From NCBI GenBank assembly GCA_025403435.1, contig CM046348.1, positions 36,576,052 through 36,640,051 of the forward strand: 64,000 bases of DNA, in the 5' to 3' direction. This document shows, in pieces, positions 22,981 to 33,331 of this stretch. Position numbers and translations under genes: made by a program. Position 1 is the stretch's first letter; each line of letters begins with the position of its first letter. Below the pieces are notes generated by a model. That model was not told the DNA's origin. It was given only the letters and a program-made list of their open reading frames with translations, and ran no database searches. Source of the DNA: Artocarpus heterophyllus (Eukaryota; Streptophyta; Magnoliopsida; Rosales; Moraceae).

Positions 22981-23160
22981 AACATGGACTGTTTTGGAAA
23001 CAATCTGAAAGGCACTAGTATTAATCTGCCCTAGGAAAAACTGTTGGGTACTATCTGTAATGTTGGCTTCGACCAACAAAATGGACGTTGTTTGTAGTTT
23101 TCATGGACCAATGTTTTGCTGGCCTGTGTGGGCTGACTAAAAGACTGGGCCAACACCCAC
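22981..23160. other. Intergenic spacer
   Basis: No feature recognised; the flank between the copia element and a small MITE. Confidence 0.4.
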
Positions 23161-23323
23161 AGAGGAGCAATGCTAGCAACACTCTCTTTCTCATTCTCTT
23201 CACACTCTTTGTATTCAAAGTATGACACATGGAATTTACTAACATGATAAATTATTAGTTAAACAGCAAATGGGATAGTGGATCCTACATGTAAGAGAAA
23301 GGGAGTGCTGCTAGCACTCCTCT
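23161..23323. mobile_element. MITE of 163 bp with about 30-bp TIRs
   Basis: Left end AGAGGAGCAATGCTAGCAAC, then ACTCTCTTTCTC. The right end, reverse-complemented, reads AGAGGAGTGCTAGCAGCACT, then CCCTTTCTC. The size and AT-rich centre fit a miniature inverted-repeat element. TSD not clear; no coding capacity. Confidence 0.7.
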
Positions 23324-24142
23324 TGATGGGAAAAACATGAAAAAAAAATGTTTATTAACCATTAACATTTTAATTGACTATTTTTAAAATGATATTGGAT
23401 TATTCAATTGATGTGACATTACATTTAATTGATGTGTTGTTTCAAATGATCCATCATTGTATTTTAATTAACATGATATTTTTATTTGACGTGATAAAAT
23501 ATTATTGGTAAGATCCTACTTGAAGCGTTTATTGTTTTGAGTGATTTAGGGTCTGTTTTACATAAAGTATTTCCCTTTAGTAAGTGCTTAAACCCTTGTT
23601 TTTAAAAAAGTTAAAATAGATCGAAAAGATTTTAAAATTTTTTAATTAGTAAAAAATATATTATGATAAAGTTTAGGATAAGTAGCTTGGTTGGTCCCTA
23701 AGCTTTTTAGAAAGGTTCAATTTGGTCCCCAATTTTTTTATTTAATTGAGTCTAACTATTTAAAATGTGACACCCGAGAAGTTTTAATGCATTAAAAATG
23801 CAATAATGAAGGATTATGGTAAGTAAATTATGTACAAATTTTGTGAGCCAAATTTTATGCTAAAAAATTTATTAATTTAAGGGGTAATTTTGGTATTACG
23901 AGGATTATTGTTTAAATTTGATTGTTACGAAAAATTTCTTTAAGGTGAAAATGAGATTTTTAAGGTTTAAAATCATACCATAGTCCTAAATAAGCAAGAG
24001 ACGATATGAAAATAAGTTAGAAAGCTTAAATGTTGCAAAATATATTGCATCAAATTCTAAGGCAAAAAGACAATATAAAAAATACACAATATAAAAATTA
24101 TGTAGTATGAGAAAAATAAAAAGTAAAGATTACACTGATAAA

Positions 24143-24296
24143 GTTATGTAGTATAAGAATTATACTAATAAGTTTATGCAATATAGAAACTACACTACAA
24201 AAAGTTAAGTAGTATAGAAATTATATTGCATAAAGTAATAAGTATAGAATTAGACTGTATGAAGCTAAGCAATATAGGAATTACACTGTGTGGATG
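24143..24296 (+). repeat. Tandem array, five units of about 29-32 bp
   Basis: Units start at 24143, 24172, 24204, 24235 and 24264. Each resembles GTTAAGTAGTATAGAAATTA followed by a TATTGCATAAA-type tail, with moderate divergence. It lies inside the long LTR. Confidence 0.7.
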
Positions 24297-26157
24297 ACGT
24301 GGAATCTTATGGATCATGAAGCACAATATAAAAAGGAATGGTAGTAGTATGAAACATATACCAACAGTATAGAAAAAATACTGTCGGTATAAATTTGAAC
24401 TGTTAAAAAATTGATGTGGGACCCAAATGCCATCTTTTAGGTGGAGAAACGGTTTCCTCACCCATTTGTTTCCTTTAGTTTTGGTTGCCTAAAAGAGACC
24501 AAAAGTGGTCTCCATCACGTATTTTTTATGTAAAAGCATGAAGAAAAGTCAAGAAAAAGAAAAAGAAAGAAAGAAAGAAATTCTCTCTTTTCCCACAACC
24601 AAAAGCAGTACCTGTAGGAGATTTTCTATCAAAGTTTGTTGAATATAAGCCTCCAAATCGTGCTTTGAAGCAAGATTATGGGCTCTAGAGGAAGATTAAA
24701 GAGTTATAAAGTAAAAACTTAAGTTTTCCCTATTATGTTTTAGGGTTTTTGCTTACGATTTGAATGAGTTTTAAATGGGGATTTTGCTACGGTTATGTCA
24801 AGAGTTTTGACAAGGTTTTCAGCCATTTCAAAGGAGGAGCTAAAGCTTGAAAAATCTCTAGGTAAAATCCTAAAACCCAAGCTTGAAAAGTTTGTGTTTT
24901 AATTTGTACAACAAGTGTTTGTTGTAATGTTTATAGACCATGGCATGTTAAATAAATTTTATGGTATGATTTGCTATGTTTTATGATAATGTTGATGTTG
25001 ATGACAGAAACAAAGAAACTAAGATTTAAGGTTTAAAAGGAAAAGTTTCACAAACTTTGATTTTAAACAAAGTTTGGATAGTTTTCAAGAACTTATGTTT
25101 TGAAGGCCTTAGAGGCCAATTTGTTCTCTAAATAAAGTCTGGGAATAGCCAAAACAGTGAGGGAGACAACTTTTGTGAACAAACTTTTGTAAAATACTAG
25201 AAGGACTAAATTGTAAAGTTTTGTAAAAATTCGACAGATTTAAAAATCAGCCAAAAAGTCTATATTACATTAGAATTTTAAGAAAGTTAAAACACAAAAG
25301 TTGTAGAACTTATCAAAACTATTAAGACAACATTGACACTTTTCAAAATCCTACATGGTTTGAAAGTTATGAATTTTACAAGATTTTAAGCACAAAAATT
25401 TGTAGAATGAAAATGTTGTGAAATATATTGAAATTTATGAAGGAGCTTTTGTAAGTTTTATTCCTTGTAAAAAAATGAATATGTTGGTATAGAATGGTCG
25501 ATTTTGGTTTTAGGGGCAAAAATGTTGAGTTTTTGTGGTTCCGACCTGAAATTGAGTCTTCACCAAGGGAAATGTTGGTTTACTACATGGTTGTGGGTAC
25601 TGAGTAACCATTGGATTTAAGTTTGAAAAGATTACGAGTTTTTATCAAGTAAATAATGAAGGAAAAACATTAAGGGCAAAAATGTCAAGATTTTTACAGT
25701 ACATGTCAAAACTATAAAGTTTTAATAAAATAGATTTTTAACAAAAGGAAAAATGTTGTTTTGTTTTTTGTAATGTTATGAGACATATAGAAATGTAAGT
25801 TATGTTTTAAAATGGGGTCTGAAAGTTTTCTAAGACCCATCAAGGGAAAAATTGTCATTTTCTATAAAAGGGCCAAAACATACCCGAAACGCTTGATATC
25901 GTAAAATGCCCCTTAGCGGGAATTTTTTTCGTAACATGTAAGTAATAAGATGGTAAAGTTAAATGAGAAGTTTAGTAAAGTCATGAAGTTTACGAACCGT
26001 TGAGGGTAAAATCATCGTTTTTAAGAAAATGGTTATGACGAAGCCAAATACTCCAAATCAGCAAAACATTCTTAAACAAAAAATGTTTCATAATATGCAA
26101 AGTAACAAAACCATCAAGTGAGATGAGAAATTTATCTAAGGGACATTTAAGTTAAGT

Positions 26158-26800
26158 AAAAGAAAGGTAAACCAATGAATTACAAACTAAAGGAAAGGTA
26201 AACCGATGGGATACAAACTAAGGGAAAAGTAAACTGATAGTAAACAAAGTTAAGTAAAAAGGATGAACGTTTAATGTTTAAAGTTCTATCATCAATCGAG
26301 TAGATTGAAAATATAAAATGTTAGCTAATAGTTGCGTGTCATTTGAATGGGACACATAAGCTGACTAATAAAAAGAAAAAGAAATGAAATAGGAACTCTG
26401 GAGCATTATCTAGATAAGTTTTAAACCTCACATATAGAATCAAGAAATTGATTTTCAAATGCTTTATAATATGTTTACAAATGTGTTTGCAACTATTACC
26501 TAAGTTGTTGTAAAGGCGCGTTTGCATATGATATGCTTAATATTTTAAAGATCAAGTCAAATTTTGCAATGTGTTTACAAAAAGTTATGTTTAAAGTATG
26601 TTTGCATTTTGTTAATGCATAATGTTTTAAAATTCAAGTTATATGTTTTTATGTTTGGATTTGTTATGCAATAAGTTTTAAAGATTAAGAAATGGTTTGC
26701 AAGGATGTTTGCAATTATTAAGTTTAAAGAATGTTTGCTTGTGTTATGCATCATATTTTAAGGTTCAAGTCATGATTGGTACTATGTATAAACATGTTAT
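26158..26800 (+). repeat. Degenerate internal repeats of the long LTR
   Basis: 26165-26255 has three near-copies of an AAAGGTAAACC ... ACAAACTAA unit. 26440-26800 repeats GTTTGCAA, ATGTTT and TTTTAAAGATCAAG words at irregular spacing. The sequence is non-coding. Confidence 0.5.
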
Positions 26801-28900
26801 GTTAGCATTTGATATATGCTTATTAAACTTAAAAAGAAGGTAAAACAAAGATGATAAGTAAATTGTCATACCAGCTTCCTTGATATAAGGTTATAAGTTA
26901 TGTTAAAGTTATGACATCGAAGTTCGACGGCCTAAAGTCTTCCACATGGGAAGCATCATGTTTATGTTCTTATGATTGATGATGTTGTTATGAACACTAA
27001 AGTTCATAAGATAAGAAAAGATAAGAACGATAATAAGAAGTTAAAGAAGAAAGTAAAATAAGAAATGAATGATCATAAAATGCCTGTAACTAAAAGTTTA
27101 TAATTGAACATAATTGGAATCATGTATTATAATATTGTTTGCATTCCTTTTTATGATATGTTTATGTGATATATTTATGAAAAATATTCTAAGAAATGTT
27201 TTACAAAAAATATATATGAAAAACATTTTAACGAAAATGTTTATAAGAAAAGGTTTATGAAGAACATTTGAGAAACGTTTATGAAAAATGTTTTACGAGA
27301 AAAGTTTTATGAGGGATGGTTTTTATGTTTAGTGAGATAATGTTTGAACTTATTAAGTGTAAGCTCATTTCAAGTTCCTTTATGCTGTCAATAGTCCTAT
27401 AGGTGACCAGTAAGATCTGTTTGAAGAGTTCAGTGTGCTACGGAGGACAGATGCGAAGGCTTGAGTGTCGATACCACTACGAGAAGTCTTCCGTTGGGTT
27501 TAAGAAAATGTTTTTTTACTATTTGATTAATGTTTTAATAGTTTTAAGAAAGTTAATGTTTAAAGAAATATTTTGTAAAAAAATGTTTACGAAAAACATT
27601 TTAAAAGATATATATATAATTAAGGTTTAATCTAAGTTTTAGTTTATGTTGCAATAGATATTGCAACAAATTTTTAAGTATGTTTAAGGAAAAACATTAG
27701 CTAACATTTTCTTACTAAGTAAGTATGATTAATGTTCGTTTAAGATATGTTTAAAGTTAAGGTATAATGTTTAAGAAATTTTTGGTCCCCAGCCATTAAC
27801 TTTGACCGTTAAAAATTTATGAATATTATTTTTTAATTAAAATTACTAAATTACCCTTCAAATGATTAGTACATTAAAAAATTAAGAATAGATGACAACT
27901 ATTGATTTAAAAACACCAAATCGTAACCATTGGTTTGATTTTTACCCAAAAGATATTCAAAATTAGCAAACCAAAAAGGAAAAAAAAAACTAAAAACTAA
28001 AAACTAAAAAACCCAATCTCCTTCTTCTTTTTCTTCTCAAATGCCCAACCGACTCTGGTGACCCTACTCATCACCCTACTCTTATACTAGTGACCCCCAC
28101 GAGAGATCACGACTGATCATGAAATGCAACCATAGATCATGACCCCACTGCAGTCCGACAATGGAGACGACTCGGGCACCGCTGTCTTATCACGTAACCA
28201 GACGTTGACATTGTTGTAACCCCTTCACAATCCACCGTCACGAGCTCCCTATAAAAGATCACGTCCTGTTGTGAAACGCGACTGACTACAATCCTTCTAC
28301 AATGAGTCCCCACACCTCAATGGCCAGATTGACCCTGCCATTAGGAAGCTCCCTGGCCGTGTCTACGACCCTCTTCCCCAGTCGGTTTTGCAATTGAAGA
28401 GGGGGATGCTCGAGAGTAGAAGGAGAAAGAGGATGTTGCCGATGGCAAATGGGGCTAGGTGTGCTTGGAGTAGAGTAGTTTTTAGATCTGATTTTTTTAT
28501 CTTGATTTTTTAGATTAAAAAGATATGATTTTGTTTTTTGAGTAGAGATCTGATTTTTTTTTAAGATTAAAAAGATGATTTTTTAAAAGGGATCTGATTT
28601 CTTATATTAAAAATTTGATTTTAAGAATATATTTACTTTTTTATTTTCTATGTTTTAATTTGAATTTCTTTAAAACATATTACATATTTTACTAAAATAC
28701 CCTTACTAAAGTGGTCAACATATTTTTTAACGGTCAAACTTAATAACTGGGGACCAAATTGTACAGTTTTTAAACGTTAGACTCAATTAAATAAAAAAAT
28801 TAATAACCAAATTGCATCTTTTTAAAGTTAGGGACCAACTGAATTATTTATAGTTTATAATGTCTTACAATTAAAAAAATATTTGTGTTTTTTTAAATAT

Positions 28901-29455
28901 TGTAGACAATGGATCTATAATCAAATACATAAAATATATTAATTCAGTTTAATGTGTACCTTTTAATGGATATGGGCTCTCAAATCACCATTATGAAAAC
29001 CTGTTTAGCTTCAAAGAAAATTTCTTGGACTAATTGCAGGAAGCAATTTAAAAACCAAGCCAAATAAAATGAAATAATTCTAAAAAGGTAAAAGAAACCA
29101 CACATGCAGATTTACAGTGGTTTCCTCTATAAAGAGAGCTACATCCACTATTCTTCACTATGTACGAATTCAAGATGTTACAGATTACAAAGATGACAGA
29201 TGAAAACAAGGAGAAATTTCAATAGAGTTTCTATGTATCCTTTTTTGTGTTCATTCAAATGAAGACAATATTCCTTTATATAGAGGATGAAGAGAAGTCA
29301 TGAATTCTAACTAACAAAGGAGGGATGATAATGCTTCAGGTAATCATAGTAGTGGGACATGTGTTGATCTACAGTTGATCGTATGAATCATGCTCTCCCT
29401 ACGTCTTTGTTTTGTGGCTAGACATATTCATAACTGTCAGATTATGTGAATCGAT
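28901..29455 (-). repeat. 3' LTR of the Tat element
   Basis: Plus strand begins TGTAGACAATGGATCTATAA. It is co-linear with 38867-39425, through GCAGGAAGCAATTTAAAAAC and AGATGTTACAGATTACAAAG to the CAGATTATGTGAAT block. After about 29455 the two copies diverge. Confidence 0.85.
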
Positions 29456-29496
29456 TTAATCGATGATAGGAGTAGACAAATCCCAAACTTTAGTTT

Positions 29497-29510
29497 GATG
29501 ACACGTCATC
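29497..29510. promoter_or_regulatory. ACGT-core near-palindrome
   Basis: GATGACACGTCATC, a near-perfect palindrome with an ACGT core of the type bound by bZIP factors, about 265 bases upstream of the antisense ORF's TATA box. Function is inferred. Confidence 0.35.
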
Positions 29511-29762
29511 TTGATTGAAACTTTACATTCACACTAGAATCGTCACCCTCTCTTAGGAAATCGCAATACTCAACTACTTGTAACACGTGTCACAATGTAA
29601 TTGGTAGGCCCCAAAATATCTCTATAGTGCTGACGCATGCATCTGACTCGAAAAGACATTGTTTCAGTTTGAGCTAGAATTTAAAAAAAAAATTGAAATC
29701 TTATCCATCAGATCAACTTTTCAAAAACTGATCTTGACCATTGATCAAACTCTTTTGGACAA

Positions 29763-29770
29763 TATATAAG
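29763..29770 (+). promoter_or_regulatory. TATA box for the antisense ORF
   Basis: TATATAAG, followed by a CT-repeat leader (29777-29795), the arrangement typical of plant Pol II promoters. It faces away from the 3' LTR into the extra ORF, opposite to gag-pol. Confidence 0.6.
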
Positions 29771-30109
29771 CCATTTTCTCTCTCTCTCTCTCTTTCCATT
29801 TTACACAATCTTCTTCAAACCTAAGGTGATTTTCTTCTGTTTTCTTAGGCTTTCCAGTAACTTCTAGGCAAGATTCCTCTCTTTTTTATTGATTTTCTTA
29901 TGATTTCCTTTCCATAAATTTGTTTCTCTTTCGATTTCAAACATTTAAGTGCCATTTCCAACTCATTTTCTAAGAAAATCCATGATTTCTTGTCTGTTTG
30001 GCTCTTGTGGGTTTAGAACCTTTAATAACTTCTTGAGATTCTTCAAATCTCAAAAACTTCAGCCCTTAAATCATTGAAACCCTAGTTCTCCTTTTAAGAA
30101 TCAGTTTTA

Positions 30110-32295
30110 ATGAAAATATCAAAGGCCATCAATGTTAGTTCAAGTTCGAGTGGGAATTAGGATCCGTGGTCTAGTAGCGACTACAATGAATTAGATGATT
30201 GGATTACGGAACAATCCAAAATCGAGTGGAACTCAAAAACTGACAGTGCTGGGACTAGCAAGGAAGCTAAAAAGGACCTAGCAGAAAAGAGAAATAGGAC
30301 TGCAGGTCCTTCGAATCGAATCGAGCAAATTGAAATGCTGGAAAGAGAAAATACATCTCACCAACAAAATGAGTTTCCTTCTTTGTGAAAAACCTGAAAT
30401 TGATTCTAACCGAGGGGGACTTGTCAACAATTAAGTCAAGGTATAGGATTCCTTCTTTAGTCGACATTCGACTTCCCTATCTGGAGGAGTGAGTAGACAC
30501 GCAAAACGACAACTAGTGATGCATATATACAAACTGGTTTGAACTTGGACTTTGATTGCCCATTCCAAAATTCATGCTAGAAATTGTCAGTCATTATGAT
30601 ATCTCCATAACACAACTTATACCGAATGGGATGTGGCTACTAATTTCCTTAATAGTATTGATCGAAGAAGCTGGTTGGCATTAATTTCGATCTTCATGAC
30701 TTCCTTTGGTGCTATTATCTAAAGCCAAAAAATAAAAATAGAGGGCGCTTCTATTTTGTATACCGATAATTGAAGCAACTCATCTTTGATTTTATCAATG
30801 CAGATAGGCGTTAAGAAGAGAAATATTTCCTCATGCTGATTAATGATGACTCAGTCGAACTAACCACTCAATTCCTTTTTCCTTGCACGTTCGGTCATAT
30901 TGGTAAGTATCAACACTTCTATCTATTTTAAGCAATAATTTCAACTAATTCTTAGCATTTATCTTTTTGTAGATTACAAGCTAAACCATCTAGTTCCTAT
31001 TGGAGAAATGCTTCGTGCCAGACTTAAAGCTCTGCTCGCGTTGAAGGGACAAACTTGGACTGAAATCTCCCACCCTGATCAACTTGAAAAGCCATAATTT
31101 GGAAAAGGCTCATAGAAATCCCAATAGGTATTCCTATTTACTTTCCAAAACGAGTCGATTGGGTCTTTATATATTGCGGTGCACTTCAGCGGCTGTACGG
31201 TATGTCAAAATTCATAACTCCTTTCATTGATGAAGACGCTCTTCTCATAGATGCTGCATTGTCATCAATGAAGATCACACTTCTTGCATTCGATGACACC
31301 ATGAAGAGGAAGGTTGCCGCAAGAACTATGGCAAAAAAGAAAAAGAGAGGCAATGGAGGCGAATCCAATGCCCAAGAAAAATTGACTCCACCAACTAATA
31401 CTTCTGATTTTCCTCCACCACCTCCATTTGACATTTAGCCCCAGGTGTTGAAGAAAAGAAAAGTTGTGGAACCATTTGCTGTTATCGAGGACATTGAAGC
31501 AAAGGTTGTCGATAAAACTCTTGATGTCCCAAAGAATGTCAGCATCCTTTAGGACAAGAAGGTGGTGTTAAGAGCGTCGAAGAGTTTTAACTTCACATTG
31601 GACAAAGATACTTTCGGTGGGAAGTCATTCTCTTGGTTTTGTAACAAATCCACTTCGGCCCTTGGATAGGTAAGGCCTTTAAGTCTTGACTTGAAACTTT
31701 CTTTTTTACCTCGTCACATTGACTTATACTAAATCTTTCCATTATATTGGCCCTTCAGCTTCATAATATTTTTGCAAACAAAGCTGTCTATAAGTACGAA
31801 CAATTAATTTTGACTGTCAAGGAACTTCAAGAGAAGCTTGAAAAGGCCGAATCCGAGAGGGATGATAGGAAAAGGGAGAGAGATAATACTATCGATGCAT
31901 TGGCAGAGTCAAACAAAAAAGTTCTCAACTTGAGTAGTAGTCTCTGTTTAGAGGAGGAGAAGGTAAGCAACCTGACTAAGAGGATGGAGACAAAGACCCA
32001 AGAACTTGAAGAGATCAAGGAGCAACTGCTCGATATTCATAGTAATTCCTCCATTAAAACAAGGCTTGAGACACTAAAGGAGTTCAAATCAGGTCCACTT
32101 AGCAGCCTTGATATTGACAAGGAAATCATAAAGCTTGAAGAGGTTACATCTCCCGATGAGTCTAATGTCGAGGAAGTAGATACGAGCGAGGTAGTTTGTG
32201 AGGAGACTAGGGCCAAGGCTTCCTCAGCTAATTATTCTTCAAGGATCGAGGCATCGTTAGCGAGCAAACAAGTTGTCGTACCTTTATCTGTTTAG
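30110..32295 (+). pseudogene. Antisense extra ORF of the Tat element (gypsy-type transposon domain plus coiled coil)
   Basis: Lies between pol and the 3' LTR, on the opposite strand to gag-pol. Start at ATG 30110 (MKISKAINVSSSSSGN), then a stop at codon 17. The middle part (30410-31080: GDLSTIKSRYRIPSLVDIRL; LIPNGMWLLISLIVLIEEAG; YKLNHLVPIGEMLRARLKAL) resembles the 'putative gypsy type transposon' domain (PF04195 family, from memory). Two consensus introns are visible: 30903-30972 (GTAAGT...TTTTTGTAG) and 31670-31758 (GTAAGG...CCTTCAG). The last exon is open for 178 residues to a TAG at 32295 and is a strong coiled coil (LILTVKELQEKLEKAESERD) with an acidic tail. Stops at several points make this copy a pseudogene. 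Its biochemical role is unknown. Confidence 0.7.
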
Positions 32296-32705
32296 GCGAC
32301 AAGGGGGGAAATTATCGAACAGCAAAAAAAGAAAACATCAAGATTATTTGATGTCAATCTAGCAATTTCATCATCATTTTGCTTTGAATTGAACAATTTG
32401 TATTGAATAATTTGTGTTGAACTATGTTGAACTAATCACCATTCATTTTGTTCCACTATCGGTAATATTGATCCCTTGTTTAAAGTTTTGATTCATTAAG
32501 AATAATTAAACTTCGAATTCCTTAGGCTTTAATACTTGTGGAAATTGAATGATAATTATAACTGTTTTAAATCAAGCTTGAGAGAATTTGGCATAAAATT
32601 TAAACCAATAAGATGGTTTAGCGAGCCAAAGTTTTTCAGCATGAGCCGAATAATGTTAATTCAAACGTGAGATCAAATACTGATAAATCAATTTAATTTG
32701 TAATG

Positions 32706-33190
32706 AACCATGATGTTGTGAATAAGAATCGACCAAGCATTCGACAAAATGATCAAGTTGGAAGTTTATGCAGAATCAAACTCATAATGAACCATGAAAA
32801 TGGCGAGCCATGAGGATGGCAATATAGAATCAAACTCGAGATGAAATGATCGAGTTCAATGTTTCAGGAGCCATGATAACGACAATATATGATCGAACTC
32901 GAAACAAGTTGATCAAGCCCATAGAAAATAAAAAGCCATGATGGCGATGCAAGATCGAACTCGGGACAATTTGATCAAGTCCATAGAAACTTAATAGAAA
33001 GCCATGATGGCGATGCAAGATTGAACTCAAGATAAGTTGATTGAATTCGTAGTTTAGATGTTAGATAGCCATGGTGAAGGCAAGCCACGAAAATGGTGAT
33101 TAAAGATCGAATTTAGGGACCTGTCAGAGCCATGATGATGGCAAGCCTTGGGAAAGATGGCGTTTGTAATAATAATGCCGCTGCACCCGT
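32706..33190. repeat. Tandem array of 61-67-bp units between pol and the antisense ORF
   Basis: Units begin with AGCCATG at 32806, 32869, 32934, 33000, 33067 and 33128, with a diverged start near 32706. A typical unit reads AGCCATGATGGCGATGCAAG, ATCGAACTCGGGACAATTTG, ATCAAGTCCATAGAAA. Tat elements are known to carry tandem arrays at this place. Confidence 0.8.
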
Positions 33191-33331
33191 TTATAATTCA
33201 TGGGCTACCTACATACCCATTTGTAGGGATTAAGCTAAATGTAGTTTAATTACAATTGGAATATTACAGCTGAAATGAAATCAAATCGAATGACAAAATG
33301 CAAAATCTAAAGAAATAAAGTTTAGCATAAA
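33191..33331. other. Spacer between pol stop and tandem array
   Basis: 3' untranslated region of gag-pol on the minus strand; no motif recognised. Confidence 0.4.

Larger units (their letters stand above)
23766..27770 (+). mobile_element. Long chromovirus-like LTR nested in the TIR element
   Basis: Begins TGTGACACCCGAGAAG, as at 10704. The CTTATTAAGTGTAAGCTC block near 27350 and the GTCGATACCACTACGAG block near 27465 match the LTR ending at 1098. The right end is placed by where the interrupted arm resumes (about 27770 +/- 10). The expected GTTACA terminus has decayed, and imperfect flanks (TTTAAAA / TTTAAGA) may be the TSD. About 4.0 kb without any gag or pol domain points to a very long solo LTR, or an LTR plus deleted interior. 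Frames such as 24195-24461 and 27403-27630 show no protein features. Confidence 0.6.
23672..28858. mobile_element. TIR element split by a long LTR
   Basis: The left arm (GTTGGTCCCTAAGCTTTT ... TTTAATTGAGTCTAAC) pairs with the reverse complement of about 28700-28858 (GTTGGTCCCTAACTTTAA ... TTTAATTGAGTCTAACG). The left arm resumes at about 27771 (TTTGGTCCCCAGCCATTAAC) after an LTR insertion. The interior 27990-28480 is GC-richer, with CTCCTTCTTC and many GATCACGA words but no sustained frame. No transposase seen. Without the LTR the element would be about 1.2 kb. Confidence 0.65.

Noticed and set aside
24143..24296. CRISPR-like spaced repeats
   Set aside because: Units are contiguous and diverged with no unique spacers, and the DNA is plant nuclear; it is an ordinary tandem array.
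30267..30467. Minus-strand frame overlapping the antisense ORF region
   Set aside because: Shadow of the plus-strand frame, which has domain similarity, introns and a promoter.
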